Shown here one piece after another: positions 55,817-64,000 of a stretch of DNA of 64,000 nt. The position numbers were made by a program, and so were the translations under genes. This stretch comes from Dryocola sp031988645. Lineage in GTDB: Bacteria; Pseudomonadota; Gammaproteobacteria; Enterobacterales; Enterobacteriaceae. Within the stretch, counting starts at the first letter, position 1. Every line of letters begins with the position of its first letter. Location of the stretch: assembly GCF_051307045.1 (NCBI RefSeq), contig NZ_CP150452.1:3472001-3536000 (forward strand), read 5' to 3'. A model generated the notes under the pieces. That model saw nothing but the letters and a program-made list of their open reading frames with translations, searched no databases and was not told the origin of the DNA.

Positions 55817-57793
55817 TTACTCGTCTTCTAAATACGTATAACCGTATAGCCCGGCCTCGAACTCTTCGAGGAACTGCTGCTGCAAAGCGGCATCCAGATC
55901 GGTCTGTTTCACCTGATCGCGGAACTGCGTCAGCAGTTTTTTCGGATCCAGCTGAACGTACTCCAGCATATCCGCCACGGTATCGCCTTCGTCGGACAGC
56001 TCAACCTCCACGCTGCCGTCGGGGAAGACGAACACGTCAACCGCTTCGGTATCGCCGAACAGGTTGTGCATATTGCCGAGGATTTCCTGATACGCGCCGA
56101 CCATAAAGAAGCCCAGCATCGGCGGGTTCTCCGGGTCGTATTCCGGCATCGGCATGGTGGTTGCGATCCCGTCGCCGTCCACGTAATGATCGATTGCGCC
56201 GTCGGAGTCACAGGTAATATCCAGCAGCACGGCCCTGCGCTCCGGCGCATGGTTCAGCCCTTCCAGCGGCAGAACCGGGAACAGCTGGTCAATACCCCAG
56301 GCGTCCGGCATCGACTGGAACAGGGAGAAGTTAACGTAAATCTTGTCCGCCATGCGCTCCTGCAGCTCGTCGATAATCGGACGGTGCGCGCGGTTGCTCG
56401 GATCGAGCTGCTTTTGCACGTCATGGCACATGTTCAGATAGAGCTGCTCGGCCCACGCGCGCTCCTGCAGGCTAAAGGTCCCGGAAGAGTAGCCGACGTG
56501 AATATCGTGCAGGTCCATCTGGCTGTCGTGCAGCCATTCACGCAGCGAACGGCGCGTGCCCGGCTCGTGCATCTCCTGCCAGGTTTCCCACATGCTTTGT
56601 AAAGCGCGCGGAGCATCGTTCTGCGGCGGGGTCGCTTCGGTATTTTCGCTGCGCTCAACGCCGATAATGTTCGACACCAGTACGGTGTGGTGCGCGGTCA
56701 CCGCGCGGCCGGATTCGGTGATTACCGTCGGGTGCGGCAGGCCGTGCTCTTCGCACGCGTCGCCAATCGCCCAGATAATGTTGTTGGCGTACTCGTTCAG
56801 GCCATAGTTGACCGAACAGTCGGACTGGGAGCGGGTCCCTTCATAGTCCACGCCCAGGCCGCCGCCCACGTCGAAGCACTGGATGTTCACGCCCAGCTTA
56901 TGCAGCTCAACGTAGAAGCGCGCGGATTCACGCACGCCGGTTGCGATGTCGCGAATGTTCGCCATCTGCGAACCGAGGTGGAAGTGCAGCAGCTGGATGC
57001 TGTCCAGACGGCCGCGCTCGCGCAGCATTTCAACCAGCTGCAGAACCTGGCCGGCCGCCAGGCCAAATTTGGATTTCTCGCCGCCCGAAGACTGCCATTT
57101 GCCGGAACCCTGCGAGGCCAGACGCGCACGAACGCCAAGGCGCGGCACCACGTTAAGACGCTCTGCCTCTTCCAGCACAATCGCGATTTCAGACATCTTC
57201 TCGATGACCAGATAAACCTTGTGGCCCATCTTTTCGCCGATCAGCGCGAGGCGGATGTATTCACGGTCCTTATAGCCGTTACAAACGATCACCGAACGGG
57301 TCATGCCCGCGTGGGCCAGTACCGCCATCAGCTCGGCCTTCGAACCGGCTTCCAGGCCCAGCGGCTCGCCGGAATGAATCAGCGATTCAATGACGCGGCG
57401 GTGCTGGTTTACCTTGATCGGGTAAACGAGGAAATAGTCGCCGTTGTAACCATAGGATTCGCGCGCGCGCTTGAACGCGGCGTTAATTGAACGCAGGCGG
57501 TGCTGCAAAATCTGCGGGAAACAAAACAGCGCAGGCAGGCGCTGGCCCTGTGCTTCACGAGCTTTGACCAGCTCGGCCAGATCGACTTTGGCTTCAGGAA
57601 CGTCGGGATCCGGGCACACGGTGATGTGGCCCAGTTCGTTGACGTCATAGTAGTTATTGCCCCACCAGGCAATATTGTAAGTACGCAGCATCTTGCTGGC
57701 TTCCTGGGAGCTCATGGCAACCTCCTGCATGGAGCGGTGTACATCCTGCTCGCCCACTGACGAACCCGAAACGGAAGAGATTTTGTCAGACAT
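55817..57793 (-). CDS. speA: Biosynthetic arginine decarboxylase
   Basis: 658 residues from ATG 57793 (MSDKISSVSGSSVGEQDVHR). PLP lysine in YPIKVNQHRRVIESL; phosphate-binding CFDVGGGLGVDYEGT; Cys in DITCDSDGAIDHY. Makes agmatine from arginine, upstream of speB. Start overlaps the end of yqgB. Confidence 0.97.
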   Translation of the reverse strand: MSDKISSVSGSSVGEQDVHRSMQEVAMSSQEASKMLRTYNIAWWGNNYYDVNELGHITVCPDPDVPEAKVDLAELVKAREAQGQRLPALFCFPQILQHRLRSINAAFKRARESYGYNGDYFLVYPIKVNQHRRVIESLIHSGEPLGLEAGSKAELMAVLAHAGMTRSVIVCNGYKDREYIRLALIGEKMGHKVYLVIEKMSEIAIVLEEAERLNVVPRLGVRARLASQGSGKWQSSGGEKSKFGLAAGQVLQLVEMLRERGRLDSIQLLHFHLGSQMANIRDIATGVRESARFYVELHKLGVNIQCFDVGGGLGVDYEGTRSQSDCSVNYGLNEYANNIIWAIGDACEEHGLPHPTVITESGRAVTAHHTVLVSNIIGVERSENTEATPPQNDAPRALQSMWETWQEMHEPGTRRSLREWLHDSQMDLHDIHVGYSSGTFSLQERAWAEQLYLNMCHDVQKQLDPSNRAHRPIIDELQERMADKIYVNFSLFQSMPDAWGIDQLFPVLPLEGLNHAPERRAVLLDITCDSDGAIDHYVDGDGIATTMPMPEYDPENPPMLGFFMVGAYQEILGNMHNLFGDTEAVDVFVFPDGSVEVELSDEGDTVADMLEYVQLDPKKLLTQFRDQVKQTDLDAALQQQFLEEFEAGLYGYTYLEDE

Positions 57794-57932
57794 GGCGAAC
57801 CTCAAATTTAAACGAATGTGCAAAACAGTTAACTACTATCGCAGGGGTATCCTGCAATAACAACCCATTAACAGCGCGTAACGGCAGCATAAGTCGCTGC
57901 CAGAAAAGCTGTGCGACCGGTTTCTTTTTCAT
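57786..57932 (-). CDS. yqgB: Small protein YqgB
   Basis: 48 residues from ATG 57932, beginning MKKKPVAQL and containing AIVVNCFAHS, which match the two conserved ends of E. coli YqgB (43 residues). It overlaps the speA start by 8 bases, so it may couple to speA translation. In E. coli it is a short-lived acid-stress-related protein. Function unknown. Confidence 0.7.
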   Translation of the reverse strand: MKKKPVAQLFWQRLMLPLRAVNGLLLQDTPAIVVNCFAHSFKFEVRHV

Positions 57933-58597
57933 ATCATTGTAAAACACGTAACCGAACTCCGTAGGACGGATCGGCGAAACCACGAGAAAACCCTTATCGC
58001 GGATAAGAGCGCCCAAGTTCTGAGACGACGGACGTGACTAACCGGCCCGGGAGTCCTGAGAAGCGCCGAGATGGGTATAACATCGGCTGGAATGAAGCAA
58101 AGAGATGCAGGTTGCGAGGGGCAGTTGCACACGGGAAGCGTGCGCCAGATTCTGCGAATTACAGCGGTTCATCAATCGTATCACCTCCACGCATACGGTT
58201 TGGGTATGCGACAAGCCAAAGCCAGAAAATTGCTCAACCCGGCTGGAAGTGGGCAACACAAAAATCTGTGTGCTTGTTGAATGAGCCGCGCGCGCCGCTT
58301 TATACCCACAACGGGGAAAAAAAGCAAAAGATAAATGCGCGCTTTGCCGGCGGCGTCAGGAAAAATTGCCACGCCGGTTTATCCATAAATGTGCTGAATA
58401 AGAAAAATCGCTGGCAATATGTTTAAGGGTTAACCTAAAATGGCCGTCCAGATGTTAATCCATCTATACTGATTAACTGTTAGACTGCCTGTCGTTCAAC
58501 CTGCGGCAAACACCCATTACATCAGCATATCGCACTGATTCGGGCGCCATTCAACAGCAGTCTGTACTATATGAATTATTTTTAGGGTGAAGAAAAC
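57933..58597. other. Long divergent region between yqgB-speA and metK
   Basis: About 660 bases. Open frames here (58034-58426 plus, 58038-58259 minus) are basic, mutually overlapping and without homology I can name; I do not call them. The right part holds MetJ-box-like repeats and the metK promoter. Confidence 0.5.
58450..58489. promoter_or_regulatory. Candidate MetJ boxes upstream of metK
   Basis: Consecutive 8-mers AGATGTTA, ATCCATCT, ATACTGAT, TAACTGTT, AGACTGCC compared with the met box AGACGTCT; matches range from 3/8 to 5/8. metK is a known MetJ target, so the position supports a weak array. Confidence 0.4.
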
Positions 58598-59752
58598 ATG
58601 GCTAAACACCTTTTTACCTCCGAGTCTGTATCAGAAGGGCATCCCGATAAAATCGCTGACCAAATCTCCGACGCGGTGCTTGATGCGATCCTGGAGCAGG
58701 ATCCTAAAGCTCGCGTAGCTTGCGAGACCTACGTTAAGACCGGCATGGTGCTGGTCGGCGGCGAAATCACCACCAGTGCATGGGTTGATATCGAAGAGAT
58801 AACCCGTAACACGGTCCGTGAAATCGGCTACGTGCATTCTGATATGGGCTTTGATGCCAACTCCTGCGCCGTGCTGAGCGCCATCGGCAAGCAGTCCCCG
58901 GACATCAACCAGGGCGTTGACCGTACCGATCCGCTGGAGCAGGGCGCGGGCGACCAGGGCCTGATGTTTGGCTACGCAACCAACGAAACCGACGTGCTGA
59001 TGCCGGCGCCGATCACCTACGCGCACCGCCTGGTTCAGCGCCAGGCTGAAGTTCGTAAAAACGGCGCGCTGCCGTGGCTGCGTCCGGACGCGAAAAGCCA
59101 GATCACTTTCCAGTACGACGACGGCAAAATCGTCGGTATCGATGCGGTAGTGCTTTCTACCCAGCATGCCGAAGACATTGAGCTGAAAACGCTGCAGGAA
59201 GCGGTGATGGAAGAGATCATCAAGCCGGTGCTGCCTGCGGAATGGCTGAATGCCTCCACCAAGTACCACATCAACCCAACCGGCCGTTTCGTTATCGGCG
59301 GCCCGATGGGCGACTGCGGCCTGACCGGGCGTAAAATTATCGTTGATACCTACGGCGGCATGGCCCGTCACGGCGGCGGCGCGTTCTCCGGTAAAGATCC
59401 TTCTAAAGTGGACCGTTCTGCCGCGTACGCCGCACGTTATGTGGCGAAAAACATCGTCGCCGCAGGCCTTGCCGACCGCTGTGAAATCCAGGTTTCCTAC
59501 GCCATTGGCGTGGCCGAACCTACCTCCATCATGGTTGAAACCTTCGGCACCGAGAAAATCTCAACCGAGCAGCTGACCCTGCTGGTGCGTGAGTTCTTCG
59601 ACCTGCGCCCATACGGCCTGATTCAGATGCTGGACCTGCTGCACCCAATCTACAAAGAAACCGCTGCGTACGGTCACTTTGGTCGCGAGCATTTCCCATG
59701 GGAAAAAACCGACAAAGCCGCCCTGCTGCGTGAAGCTGCCGGCCTGAAATAA
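58598..59752 (+). CDS. metK: S-adenosylmethionine synthetase
   Basis: 384 residues. MAKHLFTSESVSEGHPDKIA, GAGDQGLMFGYATNE and the P-loop-like GGGAFSGKDPSKVDRSAAY. Makes SAM, which also feeds polyamine synthesis with speA/speB next door. Confidence 0.98.
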   Translation: MAKHLFTSESVSEGHPDKIADQISDAVLDAILEQDPKARVACETYVKTGMVLVGGEITTSAWVDIEEITRNTVREIGYVHSDMGFDANSCAVLSAIGKQSPDINQGVDRTDPLEQGAGDQGLMFGYATNETDVLMPAPITYAHRLVQRQAEVRKNGALPWLRPDAKSQITFQYDDGKIVGIDAVVLSTQHAEDIELKTLQEAVMEEIIKPVLPAEWLNASTKYHINPTGRFVIGGPMGDCGLTGRKIIVDTYGGMARHGGGAFSGKDPSKVDRSAAYAARYVAKNIVAAGLADRCEIQVSYAIGVAEPTSIMVETFGTEKISTEQLTLLVREFFDLRPYGLIQMLDLLHPIYKETAAYGHFGREHFPWEKTDKAALLREAAGLK

Positions 59753-59774
59753 TCCGCCACGCTTTAAGACCCTC

Positions 59775-59801
59775 AAAGGCCAGCTCTGCTGGCCTTTTGT
59801 C
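59775..59801 (+). terminator. metK terminator
   Basis: AAAGGCCAGC, TCT, GCTGGCCTTT then TTGTCTTT. Confidence 0.88.
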
Positions 59802-60056
59802 TTTCCGTCCGCTGAAACTCCCGTTTTTACTCGCCTCGTCTATACTTTCTTTCCGGCAGACAAATCCGGCCTCATGAAAGCGATTACATAGCGATCGCTA
59901 AGCTTTTTAATCAGATTAATCCCCCTAATTCTCTCTTCCGCCGCATTTGTTACAACTCGTTTCGGTTTAGTCTGAAAAGCCAGCAAATTCCTTGCCGAAA
60001 GCCCCCTTAATGCTATGTTTTATATGCATAAATAATGCATACAGTTCTTGACACTT

Positions 60057-60072
60057 GTGTAACCGATTACAC
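60057..60072. promoter_or_regulatory. GalR/GalS operator
   Basis: GTGTAACCGATTACAC fits the gal consensus GTGTAANCGNTTACAC at every fixed position. Confidence 0.88.
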
Positions 60073-60075
60073 TAA

Positions 60076-60091
60076 CGTGATTGGCATCACA
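60076..60091. promoter_or_regulatory. CRP binding site
   Basis: CGTGATTGGCATCACA compared with TGTGA-N6-TCACA, one mismatch, only 3 bases from the GalR operator, so cAMP-CRP activation and GalR repression meet here. Confidence 0.8.
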
Positions 60092-60156
60092 CTAATTTAC
60101 GCGGCACTAACCTACCCTTAACAACGATAAAATTGATAATTCAACCGGAGGGCTAT

Positions 60157-61554
60157 ATGCCTGACACTAATAAAAAACACGGGCGTTCAAATAAGAGCAT
60201 GACGTTTTTCGTCTGCTTCCTTGCGGCGCTGGCAGGTTTACTTTTTGGTCTGGATATCGGCGTTATCGCCGGCGCCCTGCCGTTTATCGCCAACGATTTC
60301 CAGATAAGCTCACACACGCAGGAATGGGTGGTTAGCTCGATGATGTTCGGTGCCGCTGTGGGCGCCGTCGGCAGCGGCTGGCTCTCCTTCCGCCTCGGGC
60401 GTAAATACAGCCTGATGATCGGCGCGATCCTTTTCGTGGCCGGTTCGCTGTGCTCCGCCTTTGCGCCGAACGTTGAAGTTCTGATTATTTCCCGCGTGCT
60501 GCTTGGCCTGGCCGTCGGCGTGGCGTCTTATACCGCTCCGCTTTACCTGTCTGAGATCGCGCCGGAAAAAATCCGCGGCAGCATGATCTCTATGTATCAG
60601 CTGATGATCACCATCGGTATTCTCGGCGCCTATCTGTCCGATACCGCCTTTAGCTACTCGGGCTCATGGCGCTGGATGCTCGGCATTATCACCCTCCCGG
60701 CCCTGCTGCTGCTGATCGGCGTATTCTTCCTGCCGGACAGCCCGCGCTGGTTCGCCGCCAAACGCCGCTTCCACGACGCCGAACGCGTGCTTTTACGCCT
60801 GCGCGACACCAGCGCCGAGGCGAAGCGTGAACTTGAAGAAATTCGTGAAAGCCTGCAGGTGAAACAAAGCGGCTGGTCGCTGTTTAAAGACAACAGCAAC
60901 TTCCGCCGCGCGGTGTTCCTTGGCGTACTGCTTCAGGTGATGCAGCAGTTCACCGGTATGAACGTCATCATGTACTACGCGCCGAAAATCTTTGAAATCG
61001 CCGGTTTCACCAACACCACGCAGCAGATGTGGGGGACGGTTATCGTCGGCCTGATTAACGTACTGGCGACCTTTATCGCTATCGGTCTGGTGGATCGCTG
61101 GGGCCGTAAACCGACGCTGGTGCTGGGCTTCCTGGTGATGGCAACGGGTATGGGCGTGCTGGGCACCATGCTGCACGTTGGCATCCACTCGCAGGGCGCG
61201 CAGTACTTCGCCGTCGCCATGCTGCTGATGTTTATCATCGGCTTTGCGATGAGCGCCGGTCCGCTGATTTGGGTGCTGTGCTCTGAAATCCAGCCGCTGA
61301 AAGGCCGCGATTTCGGTATCACCTGCTCCACCACCACTAACTGGATCGCCAACATGATTGTCGGCGCAACCTTCCTGACCATGCTCAATACGCTGGGCAA
61401 CGCGAACACCTTCTGGGTCTACGCCGGTCTGAACATCTTCTTTATCGTCCTGACGCTGTGGCTGGTGCCGGAAACCAAGCACGTGTCGCTGGAGCATATT
61501 GAACGTAACCTGATGAAAGGCCGTCCGTTACGTGAGATTGGCGCTCACGACTAA
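60157..61554 (+). CDS. galP: Galactose:proton symporter GalP
   Basis: 465 residues from ATG 60157 (MPDTNKKHGRSNKSMTFFVC) with CGGAGGG upstream. Twelve membrane segments; sugar-porter motifs DIGVIAGALPF, RFLGRK-like FRLGRKYSLMIG, PESPRW-type LPDSPRWFAAK and VPETKHVSLEHIE. Imports galactose and glucose. Confidence 0.97.
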   Translation: MPDTNKKHGRSNKSMTFFVCFLAALAGLLFGLDIGVIAGALPFIANDFQISSHTQEWVVSSMMFGAAVGAVGSGWLSFRLGRKYSLMIGAILFVAGSLCSAFAPNVEVLIISRVLLGLAVGVASYTAPLYLSEIAPEKIRGSMISMYQLMITIGILGAYLSDTAFSYSGSWRWMLGIITLPALLLLIGVFFLPDSPRWFAAKRRFHDAERVLLRLRDTSAEAKRELEEIRESLQVKQSGWSLFKDNSNFRRAVFLGVLLQVMQQFTGMNVIMYYAPKIFEIAGFTNTTQQMWGTVIVGLINVLATFIAIGLVDRWGRKPTLVLGFLVMATGMGVLGTMLHVGIHSQGAQYFAVAMLLMFIIGFAMSAGPLIWVLCSEIQPLKGRDFGITCSTTTNWIANMIVGATFLTMLNTLGNANTFWVYAGLNIFFIVLTLWLVPETKHVSLEHIERNLMKGRPLREIGAHD

Positions 61555-61626
61555 GCGTAAAAAGAGCCCTTCTTCGCAAGGAGAGGGGCTTGCGCCCTGC
61601 TCCGCCCCATTCTATTCTCTGCCGTT

Positions 61627-62145
61627 ATGAAATCCCCACGACTTCCCATCGCTATCCAACAGGCCGTTATGCGTAGCCTGCGGGAAAAACTACGGCAGGC
61701 AAATCTGCATTTAGGCCGTAGCTACCCTGAGCCGAAACTGGTGTATCAGCAGCGCGGCACCGCCGCGGGCACCGCCTGGATGGAAAGCTACGAAATCCGC
61801 CTCAACCCCGTGCTTTTGATGGAAAACCAGCAGGCCTTTATCGATGAGGTGGTGCCGCACGAGCTGGCGCATCTTCTGGTCTGGAAACATTTCGGCCGCG
61901 TGGCGCCGCACGGCAAAGAGTGGAAATGGATGATGGAGGCCGTGCTCGGCGTTCCCGCTCGCCGAACCCACCAGTTTGAAGTGCAGTCGGTGCGCAAAAA
62001 CACCTTCCCCTATCGCTGCCGCTGCCAGCTGCATCAGCTTACCGTTCGCCGTCACAACAGGGTGCTGCGCGGTGAATCCGAATACCGCTGCGTGCGCTGC
62101 GGCGACCTGCTAAAACCGGAACTTACCGCTTCTTGTAAAGAATAA
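61627..62145 (+). CDS. sprT: SprT-family zinc metalloprotease-like protein
   Basis: 172 residues. Zinc motif VVPHELAHLLVWKHFG (about residues 76-90) and a C-terminal zinc ribbon (PYRCRCQLHQ, YRCVRCGD). Related to the SPRTN core, though the bacterial role is unproven. Between galP and endA as in E. coli. Confidence 0.94.
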   Translation: MKSPRLPIAIQQAVMRSLREKLRQANLHLGRSYPEPKLVYQQRGTAAGTAWMESYEIRLNPVLLMENQQAFIDEVVPHELAHLLVWKHFGRVAPHGKEWKWMMEAVLGVPARRTHQFEVQSVRKNTFPYRCRCQLHQLTVRRHNRVLRGESEYRCVRCGDLLKPELTASCKE

Positions 62146-62233
62146 ATTAGCCGCAAAGTTTCCAGATCGCGCTCATTGAAACTGGATAAATCCTCAGGTA
62201 GGGTGCGGGCAGGTTTTAGCAAGGATTCTGGAA

Positions 62234-62942
62234 ATGTCTCGCAAATATTTTTGGGCTGTTGCAGCTGTTGCAGCCCTCTGCTCTTTTTCTGCTTTCAGCG
62301 CCGGTATCAACAGCTTCTCGCAGGCCCAAAACCGCCGGCGTTAAAGTGAACGCCGACGCGCCGGGGGATTTTTACTGCGGCTGCAAAATCAGCTGGCAGG
62401 GTAAAAAAGGCGTCCCCGACCTCAAATCATGCGGTTATAAAGTGCGTAAAAACGAAAACCGCGCCTCGCGTATAGAATGGGAACACGTCGTTCCGGCCTG
62501 GCAGTTCGGCCACCAGCGCCAGTGCTGGCAGGACGGCGGCAGAAAGAACTGCGCTAAAGATCCGCTCTACCGCAAAATGGAAAGCGATATGCACAACCTG
62601 CAGCCGGCGGTCGGAGAAGTGAACGCGGACAGAAATAACTTTATGTACAGCCAGTGGAACGGCGGCGAAGGCCAGTACGGCCAGTACGAAATGAAAGTCG
62701 ATTTTAAGGATAAGCTGGCCGAGCCGCCGGCGCGTGCGCGCGGAGCCATTGCCCGCACCTACTTCTATATGCGCGACCAGTATCAACTGCGGCTTTCCCG
62801 CCAGCAAACACAGCTTTTCGAAGCCTGGAATAAGCTGTATCCGGTCAGCGGCTGGGAATGCGAACGCGACGAGCGCATCGCTAAAGTTCAGGGCAATCAT
62901 AACCCTTATGTGCTGCGGGCTTGCCAGGCACAAAACAGCTAA
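62234..62942 (+). CDS. endA: Endonuclease I, frameshifted as given
   Basis: Periplasmic nonspecific DNase. The signal peptide starts at 62234 (MSRKYFWAVAAVAALCSFSA). The frame breaks at 62325-62327, where CAG-GCC-AAA-ACC (QAKT) gained a C. Corrected join NSFSQAKTAGVKVNADAPGD; then the core RASRIEWEHVVPAWQFGHQR with the catalytic His and paired Cys. Corrected length 235 residues, as in E. coli. Without correction the signal peptide is cut from the enzyme. The insertion follows GGCC. Confidence 0.94.
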
Positions 62943-62997
62943 CCTAAACTAGCCTCCATTGCTCATTTAGCTGTGATTAACGAACGGGACTTTCGCA

Positions 62998-63022
62998 GGC
63001 GGATAAGCTTGCGCCATCCGCC
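62998..63022. repeat. REP element between endA and rsmE
   Basis: GGCGGATAAGC, TTG, CGCCATCCGCC: imperfect palindrome of the REP type in the endA-rsmE gap. Confidence 0.75.
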
Positions 63023-63094
63023 GCCGCGTGGTGCATGGCGCTTCTTTTACCCACCTGCGTCCGGACATCCAGCAAACTATCGGATATTTTACGC

Positions 63095-63826
63095 ATGCGC
63101 ATACCCCGCATTCATCACCCTGAATTACTCGCCGTCGGCGAGGAGCTGGCCCTGAGCGAAGATGCCGCCAACCATGTGGGCCGCGTTTTACGCATGGGGG
63201 CAGGACAGGCGCTGCAGCTCTTTGACGGCAGCAACCAGATTTTTGACGCTGAAATCGTGCAGGCTGATAAAAAAACCGTGCGGGTCAAAGTGCTGGCTGC
63301 CAGCGCCGATAACCGGGAATCCCCGCTGCATCTGCATCTCGGCCAGGTGATGTCGCGCGGCGAAAAGATGGAGTTCACCATTCAAAAAGCCGTTGAGCTG
63401 GGCGTGAACGTGATTACGCCTTTGTTTTCCGAGCGCTGCGGCGTCAGGCTCGACGCCGAGCGCCTGCATAAAAAGCTCACGCAGTGGCGTAAAATCGCCG
63501 TTGCCGCCTGCGAACAGTGCGGCCGCAACGTGGTGCCGGAGATACGCCCGGCGATGGATCTTGAGGAGTGGAGCGCCGAGCAGGACGACAGCCTGAAGCT
63601 CAACCTTCACCCTCGCGCCAGCACCAGCATTAATACCCTGCCGCAGCCGGTCGAACGCGTGCGTTTGTTGATCGGGCCGGAAGGCGGTTTAACGGCGGAC
63701 GAAATTGCCATGACCGCACGCCACCAGTTTACTGATATCTTGTTAGGACCACGCGTTCTGCGCACTGAGACTACCGCGCTCACCGCCATCACCGCGCTGC
63801 AGGTGCGTTTTGGCGATCTGGGCTAA
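63095..63826 (+). CDS. rsmE: 16S rRNA (uracil-1498-N3)-methyltransferase
   Basis: 243 residues from ATG 63095 (MRIPRIHHPELLAVGEELAL). N-terminal PUA-like domain and C-terminal SPOUT knot with LLIGPEGGLTADEI and LGPRVLRTETTALTAI. Methylates U1498 of 16S rRNA using SAM. Confidence 0.97.
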   Translation: MRIPRIHHPELLAVGEELALSEDAANHVGRVLRMGAGQALQLFDGSNQIFDAEIVQADKKTVRVKVLAASADNRESPLHLHLGQVMSRGEKMEFTIQKAVELGVNVITPLFSERCGVRLDAERLHKKLTQWRKIAVAACEQCGRNVVPEIRPAMDLEEWSAEQDDSLKLNLHPRASTSINTLPQPVERVRLLIGPEGGLTADEIAMTARHQFTDILLGPRVLRTETTALTAITALQVRFGDLG

Positions 63827-63836
63827 AGGAGAAAAA

Positions 63837-64000
63837 ATGATCAAGCTCGGCATCGTGATGGACCCCATCGCAAACATCAATATCAAAAAAGATTCAAGCT
63901 TCGCCATGCTGCTCGAAGCGCAAAGCCGCGGCTACGAAATCCACTATATGGAAATGGCGGACCTGTATCTGATTAACGGCCAGGCGCGGGCCCGCACCCG
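63837..64000 (+). CDS. gshB: Glutathione synthetase, N-terminal part (partial)
   Basis: Starts ATG 63837 with AAAGGAG upstream, MIKLGIVMDPIANINIKKDS, and continues to the end of the window (about 54 residues). The sequence matches the start of E. coli GshB closely. Adds glycine to gamma-glutamylcysteine. 10 bases after rsmE. Confidence 0.97.
   Translation, partial: MIKLGIVMDPIANINIKKDSSFAMLLEAQSRGYEIHYMEMADLYLINGQARART

Larger units (their letters stand above)
59802..60156. other. galP control region
   Basis: About 350 bases, AT-rich toward galP, with a GalR/GalS operator (60057-60072) and a CRP site (60076-60091). No gene is seen. Confidence 0.7.

Noticed and set aside
58034..58426. 130-codon open frame upstream of metK
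   Set aside because: Basic low-information sequence overlapping an antisense frame, in a control region.
63985..64000. GGCCC in gshB as an eleventh insertion
   Set aside because: The frame continues correctly through it (GQARARTR matches the E. coli pattern GEARAHTR).
1..64000. CRISPR arrays or complete prophage
   Set aside because: No regularly spaced repeats, cas genes or phage structural genes were seen.

Overview
This 64 kb window is the chromosome of a GC-rich member of the Enterobacterales. From ygeR/lysS (about 14.9 kb) to gshB (64 kb) the gene order follows the Escherichia coli core backbone: lysS-prfB-recJ-dsbC-xerD-fldB-ygfX-sdhE-ygfZ-yqfA-bglA-ygfF-gcvPHT-ubiI-ubiH-pepP-ygfB-zapA-6S RNA-ygfA-serA-rpiA-argP-yggE-argO-mscS-fbaA-pgk-epd-tkt-loiP-speB-speA-yqgB-metK-galP-sprT-endA-rsmE-gshB. 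The exact genus (Enterobacter/Cedecea/Kosakonia-like) cannot be fixed from the sequence alone.

Layout. 1-2.5 kb: end of srfB and all of srfC. 2.5-8.5 kb: three methyl-accepting chemotaxis receptors, two of them preceded by flagellar sigma-28-like promoters. 8.6-10.4 kb: a small unknown gene, then the divergent nickel/cobalt pair rcnR/rcnA with two G-tract RcnR operators between them. 10.4-14.8 kb: a small genomic island at the 3' end of a tRNA-Gly(CCC) gene. It is bounded by a 25-bp direct repeat and carries a truncated integrase, an IS3-family element whose transposase has lost its first catalytic Asp, and an AT-rich pair (zincin-type metallopeptidase plus lipoprotein) that looks like an orphan type VI effector/immunity module. 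A diverged copy of the island tail outside the left repeat points to a second, mostly lost island in tandem. 14.9-64 kb: core genes for translation, recombination, disulfide chemistry, glycine cleavage, ubiquinone, serine, glycolysis/pentose phosphate, polyamines, SAM and galactose uptake. Accessory insertions relative to E. coli are an HD-domain hydrolase plus an RpiR regulator before bglA, and a two-component system between bglA and ygfF.

The most striking pattern is global. Ten reading-frame breaks fall in nine otherwise normal genes (third chemotaxis receptor, rcnA, bglA twice, gcvT, ubiI, ygfB, tkt, loiP, endA). Every one is a single-base insertion that turns GGCC into GGCCC (or GGGCC on the other strand). 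Removing the base restores the family sequence, and in most cases the family length. This motif specificity, in genes including tkt and gcvT, points to a systematic read-out error at GGCC, perhaps caused by a modified base, or less likely to a motif-specific mutational process. I therefore annotate these genes as intact in function but frameshifted as given. Two programmed frameshifts, in prfB and in the IS3 element, are separate and expected.
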